From assembly GCA_963591995.1 (NCBI GenBank), contig CAVAUJ010000048.1:1-19009 (forward strand): a DNA stretch of 19,009 bases. The letters are read 5' to 3'. This DNA comes from CAG-791 sp963591995 (GTDB taxonomy: Bacteria > Bacillota > Clostridia > Lachnospirales > Lachnospiraceae). The notes beneath the pieces were generated by a model. It did not search any database, was not told where the DNA came from, and saw nothing but the letters and a program-made list of their open reading frames with translations. Made by a program: the position numbers and the translations under genes. Positions 14,185 through 19,009 of the stretch are shown here, in pieces. Positions within the stretch are counted from its first letter, which is position 1. The number at the start of each line of letters is the position of its first letter.

Positions 14185-15273
14185 TTACCGGTAGTCCTCG
14201 CGGATCAGGCCCGTTTCGAAGGGGATCTCCGCGGCAATCTGCCCGGCCGCATAGGGTGCAATATCGTATTGGTTGAAAATAACAGCAATTCCGTCCTTCG
14301 TCATGACCCAATTCAGGGTACCTGCCGGATACGACATATCTTCCGTGCCCGCATCGGTCGACTCCGTTCCGTAGAACATGGACTTTACCGTATCCCGGTA
14401 ATCCGTGAACAGAACGTTTCCGTCGTTGTCTTCGTACACCTTCTGCAGCGCCTCCACTACCTTCTCGTAAAGACCGTCATAATCCGTGACCACATCCTGC
14501 AGTGTCAGCTCTTTTCCCGTTTCCGGATCATAATTGTACGATACGTATGCGGTGTTCGGATGCGCGCCGCCGGTATAGGAATAATCCTCCCGCAGATAGC
14601 TGAGGATCTTATCATCCGCCCTTTTCAGAACCACCTTGCTCTGCAGCGAATAATACATGTCGCCTGCCCCGTCGGTGTCGGTGTTCATGTCTGCCATTTC
14701 CTGATCAAATTCCAGTGCGGAAGCATAGCCTTCCTTCATCAATTCCATCTGGGTTTCGTTGTCCTGATCCAGTGCCTTTTGAAGCGCCTCCTTCGTGCCG
14801 TCCTCCACCCGGAGGAACTGCACCAGCGTCTGAACACCGGCCGCGTAGCTGAGCTTCTGATCCTGCGCCTCCTCCAATTCCTGATCCGTAACCGAGATTT
14901 TCAAGGCGGTGTCGGACACACCTTCGGTCAGGAGGGCATCAAGTTTGTCTCCGGACGCTTCCCCCGCGGTTCCATCCTCCAAATACGACAGGATGGTAAC
15001 CTGCCCGGCACCTGCTGCAGTAGCCTCACTTGATCCATTGTCTCCCTGCTCCGCAGCCTCTGCGCNNNNNNNNNNNNNNNNNNNNNNNNNNNNNNNNNNN
15101 NNNNNNNNNNNNNNNNNNNNNNNNNCTGCGGCCGTCTCGTTCGTTTCCTCCTGTGTGCTCTCTGCCACGGCGGAGCCTGCGGCAGCCTCCTGACCGCCCT
15201 CCGTATTGCTGCATGCCGTCATACTCACAGCCATTGCGACGATCAGCACGCCTGCTGTAAATCTTTTTCTCAT
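14185..15273 (-). CDS. Lipoprotein with DUF3298/RsiV-like C-terminal domain (contains assembly gap)
   Basis: This is a cell-surface lipoprotein of about 362 residues if the 60-N gap has the right length. The signal ends with lipobox MTAC (Cys21) and is followed by an Ala/Glu/Thr-rich linker in which the gap falls. The C-terminal half matches the DUF3298 (RsiV C-terminal) domain: YSYTGGAHPNTAYVSYNYD, GKELTLQDVVTDYDGLY, and near the end WVMTKDGIAVIFNQYDIAPY and AGQIAAEIPF. Between linker and domain lies a helical DUF4163-like part. Proteins of this type include lysozyme-binding anti-sigma factors, but there is no membrane helix or cytoplasmic sigma-binding segment and no sigma-factor gene beside it, so the function is open. 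ATG at 15273 has AAGGAG 8 nt upstream. It has its own promoter (15361-15334) and terminator. Confidence 0.85.
   Translation of the reverse strand: MRKRFTAGVLIVAMAVSMTACSNTEGGQEAAAGSAVAESTQEETNETAAXXXXXXXXXXXXXXXXXXXXXAEAAEQGDNGSSEATAAGAGQVTILSYLEDGTAGEASGDKLDALLTEGVSDTALKISVTDQELEEAQDQKLSYAAGVQTLVQFLRVEDGTKEALQKALDQDNETQMELMKEGYASALEFDQEMADMNTDTDGAGDMYYSLQSKVVLKRADDKILSYLREDYSYTGGAHPNTAYVSYNYDPETGKELTLQDVVTDYDGLYEKVVEALQKVYEDNDGNVLFTDYRDTVKSMFYGTESTDAGTEDMSYPAGTLNWVMTKDGIAVIFNQYDIAPYAAGQIAAEIPFETGLIREDYR
15066..15125. other. Run of 60 N inside the lipoprotein gene
   Basis: Exactly 60 undetermined bases interrupt the Ala/Glu-rich linker of the DUF3298 lipoprotein. The reading frame agrees on both sides, so the gap length is consistent with 20 missing codons or any multiple of three. 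Low-complexity codons flank it, which suggests an unresolved short repeat. Confidence 0.97.
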
Positions 15274-15333
15274 CCCATGCGCTCCTTTCTCCGTATCCGC
15301 CTGCTTATCTCTATATACACTGTACTAATGCAA

Positions 15334-15361
15334 ATAATACACTATGGCTGTAAAAAAACAA
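15334..15361 (-). promoter_or_regulatory. Promoter of the DUF3298 lipoprotein gene
   Basis: On the minus strand TTGTTT (15361-15356) and TATTAT (15339-15334) are 16 bp apart. The spacer begins with a T-run, which gives an AT-rich upstream element. Transcription would begin near 15327, about 54 nt before the ATG. The rest of the gap between rny and this gene (15274-15508) holds only this promoter and the rny terminator. Confidence 0.6.
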
Positions 15362-15422
15362 CCCCGGAAAGAAAGCCGCAAAAAGTACCGGGATGCCCTA
15401 CCGATGCAAAAAGCACAGACGC

Positions 15423-15454
15423 AAAAAAACAGAGCGGTGAAGCTCACCGCTCTG
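15423..15454 (-). terminator. Rho-independent terminator of rny
   Basis: On the minus strand a perfect 11-bp stem (CAGAGCGGTGA, loop GCT, TCACCGCTCTG) is followed by seven T (15429-15423). It lies 55 nt past the rny stop codon and isolates rny from the lipoprotein gene. Confidence 0.95.
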
Positions 15455-15508
15455 ATTCTCTGATGCTTTGTAGCTCGTCAGGATTGTTGTTCTGCCTGTC
15501 AATACAGC

Positions 15509-17065
15509 CTACTTTGCGTAATCCGTCACTCTGGACTCACGGATTACATTGACCTTGATCTGACCCGGATATTCCAGTTCGTCTTCGATCTTCTTGGAAA
15601 TATCATGGGCCAGCAATACCATATCGGTATCGTTGATCTTCTCAGGAACTACCATTACACGAACTTCTCTGCCTGCCTGGATGGCATAAGAATTACTGAC
15701 TCCTTTAAAACTGTTGGTGATTTCTTCAAGCTGCTTCAATCTGGAAGTATAGGTCTCCAGTGTTTCTCTTCTCGCACCCGGCCGTGCCGCCGAAATGGTA
15801 TCGGCTGCCTGCACAATGCAGGCGATCAGGCTCGACGGCTCGACATCGCCGTGATGGGACTCCACGGTATTGATCACAATCGCGGATTCCTTATACTTGC
15901 GGCACAGCTCCGCACCGAGCTGCACATGAGAACCTTCCATCTCATGATCCACCGCCTTGCCGATATCGTGCAGAAGACCCGCACGCTTTGCCATGCGCAC
16001 ATCCAGTCCCAGCTCTCCGGCCAGAATGCCCGACAGCTGTGCAACCTCTACGCTGTGGCGCAGCACATTCTGTCCGTAGCTGGTACGATAACGCAACTTG
16101 CCCAGCAGACGGATCAGCTCATGGTGAAGGCCGTGCACGCCGACTTCCAGCGTTGCCGCCTCGCCTTCCTCCTTGATGACCGCTTCCACTTCCTTTTTGG
16201 CCTTTTCGACCATTTCCTCGATTCTGGCCGGATGAATGCGTCCGTCCACAATGAGCTTCTCCAGTGCTATCCTGGCAACCTCACGGCGGATGGGATCGAA
16301 GCCGGAGATGACAACCGCCTCCGGCGTGTCATCAATGATGAGATCCACACCGGTCATGGTCTCCAGTGTGCGGATGTTCCGGCCTTCGCGGCCGATGATC
16401 CGTCCCTTCATCTCATCGCTGGGCAGCTGAACCACGGAAATCGTGGCCTCTGCCACATGATCGGCCGCACATCTTTGAATGGCGCTGATCACGTGCTCTC
16501 TGGCCCGCTTCTCCGCTTCTTCCTTGGCCTCTGCCTCGATCTCCTTGATCATCACAGCAGAATCATGTCTTACAGCATCTTCAACAGTTTTTAAGAGGTA
16601 TTCTTTTGCCTGTTCCGAGGTAAGCCCCGAAATTCGTTCGAGTTCCTGTACGCGCTGTTCTCCAAGCTTTGCAACTTCATCCTGCCTTTTCCGCAGCGAT
16701 TCCTCACGAGATGCGAGTGACTGTTCCTTTCGTTCCAGTGCATCGCTCTTTCTGTCGATCGTCTCTTCCTTCTGCTGAATTCTGTGCTCGTTGCGCTGAA
16801 TCTCATTCCGCCTGTCCTTGATTTCCTTATCAAGGTCGGCCTTGGTCTTCATGTTCTCTTCCTTGGCCTCCAGAAGAGCCTCGCGCTTCTTGTTCTCAGC
16901 AGTCGAAAGTGCTTCATCAATGATCGCTCTTGCCTTTTCCTCTGCACTGCCGATTTTCTGATCATTCTCCGCCTGAATGCGTTTCCTGGTCAGATTCGCA
17001 GTCACCGGAATGGCAATCGCGAGTGAGATCACAACCGCTGCAATTGAAATGATTGCAGACAGCAT
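15509..17065 (-). CDS. rny: Ribonuclease Y
   Basis: RNase Y is a membrane-anchored endoribonuclease that starts mRNA decay in many Firmicutes. The 518 residues match the family length (about 520). The order is an N-terminal membrane helix (residues 2-22), a long charged coiled coil (about 28-200), a KH domain with the RNA-binding loop GRIIGREGRN (221-230), and an HD domain with metal ligands including His337 (LRHSVEVA) and HDIGK (His366, Asp367). The C-terminal segment ends in RESRVTDYAK. The ATG at 17065 lies 12 nt after AAGGAGG, slightly far, and the SD overlaps a small hairpin (GGAG-GTG-CTCC) that could reduce initiation. It follows recX, the usual recA-recX-rny order in Clostridia, but has its own promoter at 17215-17187 and a terminator, so it can be made independently of SOS control. 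Confidence 0.97.
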   Translation of the reverse strand: MLSAIISIAAVVISLAIAIPVTANLTRKRIQAENDQKIGSAEEKARAIIDEALSTAENKKREALLEAKEENMKTKADLDKEIKDRRNEIQRNEHRIQQKEETIDRKSDALERKEQSLASREESLRKRQDEVAKLGEQRVQELERISGLTSEQAKEYLLKTVEDAVRHDSAVMIKEIEAEAKEEAEKRAREHVISAIQRCAADHVAEATISVVQLPSDEMKGRIIGREGRNIRTLETMTGVDLIIDDTPEAVVISGFDPIRREVARIALEKLIVDGRIHPARIEEMVEKAKKEVEAVIKEEGEAATLEVGVHGLHHELIRLLGKLRYRTSYGQNVLRHSVEVAQLSGILAGELGLDVRMAKRAGLLHDIGKAVDHEMEGSHVQLGAELCRKYKESAIVINTVESHHGDVEPSSLIACIVQAADTISAARPGARRETLETYTSRLKQLEEITNSFKGVSNSYAIQAGREVRVMVVPEKINDTDMVLLAHDISKKIEDELEYPGQIKVNVIRESRVTDYAK

Positions 17066-17186
17066 GTTACAGGAGCACCTCCTTATTCAATTTGCGTTGT
17101 TCCTCTCCTCCGGCGACGGATTATTTGTCGAAGACAGACAAAAGTTCCAGGCATATCGCCGCAAAAAGGGAAAATACAACGAATCC

Positions 17187-17215
17187 ATATTACCCGCTTT
17201 GCCTGTCACTGTCAA
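17187..17215 (-). promoter_or_regulatory. Strong sigma-A promoter for rny
   Basis: On the minus strand a perfect -35 TTGACA (17215-17210), a 17-bp spacer and TAATAT (17192-17187) form a near-consensus promoter. The -35 contains the recX stop codon. It predicts an untranslated leader of about 115 nt before rny. Nothing else was recognised in the 146-nt gap, and there is no terminator after recX. Confidence 0.8.
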
Positions 17216-17826
17216 GGACACAGCGCCTCCCGAATTTGCTCCGCGGAATATCCCTTCCGCATCAGGGCGGCTGCCGTCTTCTGTCTTTCCTTCCAGTCTG
17301 CCTTTTCCGGATCGTAATGCCGCTTCTCGAGAAACCGGCGGATCTGCTGCGCTTCTCCTGCGGCAGGCGTGATTCCGCTCTCTTCTTCCCAGGCCGCAAA
17401 CGCTTCGGCCGCAAGCTCCCCGGATATTCCCTTGTTCAAAAGCTCTGTTCGGATCTGCCGCACACTCCGGCCGGCCATGCGGGATTGCACATAATTCCGT
17501 GCATAGCGCGCATCGTCCACATAATGTGCCTTTTTCATCGCTTCTACCGCAGCTTCCGCGGTTTCCTGCGAATATCCCTTCTGCATCAGCTTGTCCCGCA
17601 GACATTTCTCCGTGTAGTCCATGCTCTTCAGGAGCTCTCCGCATTTGCGAAGAGCTCCCCGGTACTGCTCTGCATGCAGTTCTTCATAAATATCTTCCGG
17701 AAGCTCTTCCCGCAGCCGGATTCCGTACCGCGCAAGATCCCGGTTGGACACCAGCAGGGTGCCGCCGTCATCGATCTGCACTCTGGTACGGAATCTTCCC
17801 ACTGCCGAAAGCGCTGTGATGATCAT
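17212..17826 (-). CDS. recX: RecA regulator RecX
   Basis: RecX binds RecA filaments and limits or modulates RecA activity. This protein has 204 residues. It shows the three-helix repeats of the family, including LKSMDYTEKCLRDKLMQKGY, AVEAMKKAHYVDDARYARNY (the typical YVDDxRYAxxY core), RSVRQIRTELLNKGI and a final KTAAALMRKGYSAEQIREAL. An N-terminal extension of about 60 residues, of the kind common in Firmicutes RecX, precedes the repeats. The ATG at 17826 overlaps the recA stop as ATGA, so translation should be coupled and the gene under the same SOS-controlled promoter. The stop codon lies within the -35 of the rny promoter. I see no truncation. Confidence 0.95.
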   Translation of the reverse strand: MIITALSAVGRFRTRVQIDDGGTLLVSNRDLARYGIRLREELPEDIYEELHAEQYRGALRKCGELLKSMDYTEKCLRDKLMQKGYSQETAEAAVEAMKKAHYVDDARYARNYVQSRMAGRSVRQIRTELLNKGISGELAAEAFAAWEEESGITPAAGEAQQIRRFLEKRHYDPEKADWKERQKTAAALMRKGYSAEQIREALCP

Positions 17827-18887
17827 GCCTCTTCGGACGGAGCTTCCGCCTCACCGCCGGAAACCACCGGTACTCTTGCGCCTTCCGGATCCAGTCCGTA
17901 ATGCTCACGGACCTTCCGGTCGATCTCATAGAGCACCTTCGGATGCTCCTCGAGATATTTCTTGGCATTCTCACGGCCCTGTCCGATCCTGTCGCTTCCG
18001 TAGTTGTACCAGGCACCGCTCTTGGCAACGATGTCGCTGCCGGCAGCCAGATCCAGCACATCTCCGGCATACGAGATTCCTCTGCCGAACATGATGTCGA
18101 ACTCTGCCTCCTTGAAGGGCGGTGCGATCTTGTTCTTCACAACCTTGACTCTCGTGCGGTTGCCGATCACCTCGCCGCTTTGCTTGATGGCCTCCACGCG
18201 GCGCACGTCCAGACGAATGGAGGCATAGAATTTCAATGCGCGGCCGCCGGTTGTCGTCTCCGGGCTGCCGAACATGACGCCGACCTTTTCGCGGAGCTGG
18301 TTGATGAATACGACCGTGCAATTGGATTTGGAAATGACCGCCGTCAACTTGCGCAGAGCCTGGCTCATCAGTCTGGCCTGCAGACCCACGTGTGCATCGC
18401 CCATATCGCCGTCAATTTCCTGCTTTGGAACCAGAGCCGCTACCGAGTCCACTACCACAATGTCGATTGCGCCGGAGCGCACCATTGTCTCTGCAATCTC
18501 CAGTCCCTGCTCGCCGGAATCCGGCTGCGAAATGTACAGATTGTCGATGTCCACGCCTATGTTGCGTGCATAAACGGGATCCAGCGCGTGCTCCGCGTCG
18601 ATAAAGCCGGCAATTCCTCCCCTTCTTTGCACCTCCGCGATCATGTGGAGTGTCAATGTCGTCTTACCGGAGGATTCCGGTCCGTAGATTTCCACCACTC
18701 TTCCCTTGGGAATTCCGCCCAGTCCCAGCGCAATGTCCAGCGCCAGCGATCCGGTGGGCGTTGTCTCCACATTCATGCTGGAGGAGGAATCTCCCAGCTT
18801 CATCACCGCACCCTTTCCGTAATTCTTCTCGATCTGCGCGATCGCAGCATCCAGTGCCTTCCTTCGTTCATCCTGATTCAATGCCAT
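17823..18887 (-). CDS. recA: Recombinase RecA
   Basis: This 354-residue recombinase forms filaments on single-stranded DNA, catalyses strand exchange and triggers LexA self-cleavage. All key motifs are present: Walker A GPESSGKT (69-76), catalytic Glu99 in DAEHALD, Walker B VVVDS (144-148), loop L1 region ALVPKQEIDGDMGD, and loop L2 beginning INQLREKVGVMFG with Gln197. The C-terminus ends in an acidic tail. ATG at 18887 has AAAGGAG at 7-nt spacing and gives the usual start (MALNQDERRKALDAAIAQIE); the frame is open to 18986, but that would run through the promoter. A LexA box overlaps the start of transcription. It heads recA-recX, overlapping recX by 4 nt. Confidence 0.98.
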   Translation of the reverse strand: MALNQDERRKALDAAIAQIEKNYGKGAVMKLGDSSSSMNVETTPTGSLALDIALGLGGIPKGRVVEIYGPESSGKTTLTLHMIAEVQRRGGIAGFIDAEHALDPVYARNIGVDIDNLYISQPDSGEQGLEIAETMVRSGAIDIVVVDSVAALVPKQEIDGDMGDAHVGLQARLMSQALRKLTAVISKSNCTVVFINQLREKVGVMFGSPETTTGGRALKFYASIRLDVRRVEAIKQSGEVIGNRTRVKVVKNKIAPPFKEAEFDIMFGRGISYAGDVLDLAAGSDIVAKSGAWYNYGSDRIGQGRENAKKYLEEHPKVLYEIDRKVREHYGLDPEGARVPVVSGGEAEAPSEEA

Positions 18888-18907
18888 AGCTTTGCTCCTT
18901 TTCTCCC

Positions 18908-18929
18908 GTGCGCCGCCGTATCGGCGCAC
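18908..18929 (-). other. Hairpin in the recA leader
   Basis: On the minus strand GTGCGCCG, loop ATACGG and CGGCGCAC-type pairing form an 8-bp GC-rich stem in the short untranslated leader, ending about 20 nt before the recA start and just upstream of its ribosome binding site. No T-tract follows. It may stabilise the transcript or affect initiation. Confidence 0.55.
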
Positions 18930-18933
18930 AAGG

Positions 18934-18947
18934 CGAACATTTGTTCT
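18934..18947. promoter_or_regulatory. LexA (SOS) box of recA
   Basis: CGAACATTTGTTCT closely matches the Gram-positive LexA box, CGAACATATGTTCG-like. It lies 7 bp downstream of the -10, over the predicted start of transcription, where bound LexA would block RNA polymerase. This is the only such box I found in the window. Confidence 0.9.
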
Positions 18948-18954
18948 GCTTTGC

Positions 18955-18983
18955 AGTATAACACATCTTCCCCGGGTGCAAAA
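18955..18983 (-). promoter_or_regulatory. recA promoter with extended -10
   Basis: On the minus strand TGTTATACT carries TATACT (18960-18955) preceded by the TGn extension. A weak TTTTGC (18983-18978) lies 17 bp upstream as the -35. The extended -10 may make up for the poor -35. Confidence 0.65.
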
Positions 18984-19009
18984 CAAAAATACATGGGTTG
19001 CGGGAATTC

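Noticed and set aside
14185..15273. Anti-sigma factor RsiV
   Set aside because: The C-terminal domain is DUF3298-like, but the protein has a lipoprotein signal instead of a cytoplasmic sigma-binding segment plus membrane helix, and no sigma-factor gene is adjacent.
18888..18986. In-frame 33-residue extension of RecA
   Set aside because: It covers the promoter, LexA box and leader hairpin; the family start is MALNQDERR at 18887.
19004..19009. EcoRI site (GAATTC) exactly at the window end as a cloning junction
   Set aside because: A six-base match at the edge can be chance, and nothing else suggests vector or library sequence.

Overview
The window looks like a chromosomal segment of an anaerobic, moderately high-GC member of the Clostridia, probably Lachnospiraceae or a close relative. 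This rests on the gene order recA-recX-rny, a Firmicutes-type LexA box before recA, a YtrA-type GntR regulator, membrane subunits of a group 4 (Ech-like) energy-converting complex, and a group B [FeFe] hydrogenase. The assignment is inference; there is no rRNA or other taxonomic marker. Every gene I can support lies on the minus strand, so transcription runs from high to low coordinates. No tRNA, rRNA, CRISPR array, integrase or insertion sequence was seen.

Layout in transcription order. (1) 18983-15423: SOS-controlled recA and recX overlap by 4 nt. Rny (RNase Y) has its own strong promoter, whose -35 covers the recX stop codon, and a strong terminator. (2) 15361-14013: a lipoprotein with a DUF3298/RsiV-like C-terminus, carrying a 60-base run of N inside its Ala/Glu-rich linker. 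It is followed by four 15-bp tandem repeats and a terminator. (3) 14036-9600: a four-gene unit made of a substrate-binding lipoprotein, a permease and an ATPase of the NitT/TauT importer type, then a group B [FeFe] hydrogenase, closed by a clear terminator. The promoter of this unit is embedded in the terminator of unit 2. (4) 9535-6685: yifB/comM and dprA, separated by a long hairpin that abuts the yifB stop. (5) 6621-2911: a YtrA-like GntR regulator, an ABC ATPase and a large ABC-2-like permease with a C-terminal extracytoplasmic domain of about 330 residues. The unit ends in five degenerate 19-bp tandem repeats and a terminator. (6) 2879-1: a promoter, then a NuoL/EchA-like antiporter subunit (TTG start) and a NuoH/EchB-like subunit that runs off the window edge. 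The catalytic subunits would lie beyond position 1.

How the parts fit. Two hydrogen- or electron-related modules occur within 9 kb: the Ech-like membrane arm and the soluble group B [FeFe] hydrogenase. The least explained arrangement is the apparent co-transcription of that hydrogenase with a complete NitT/TauT-type importer, with an imperfect inverted repeat just downstream of the shared promoter. The GntR/ABC/permease unit resembles envelope-stress or peptide-antibiotic response loci, but its permease is unusual. The remaining genes (recA, recX, rny, yifB, dprA) are housekeeping and serve DNA repair, DNA uptake and RNA turnover.
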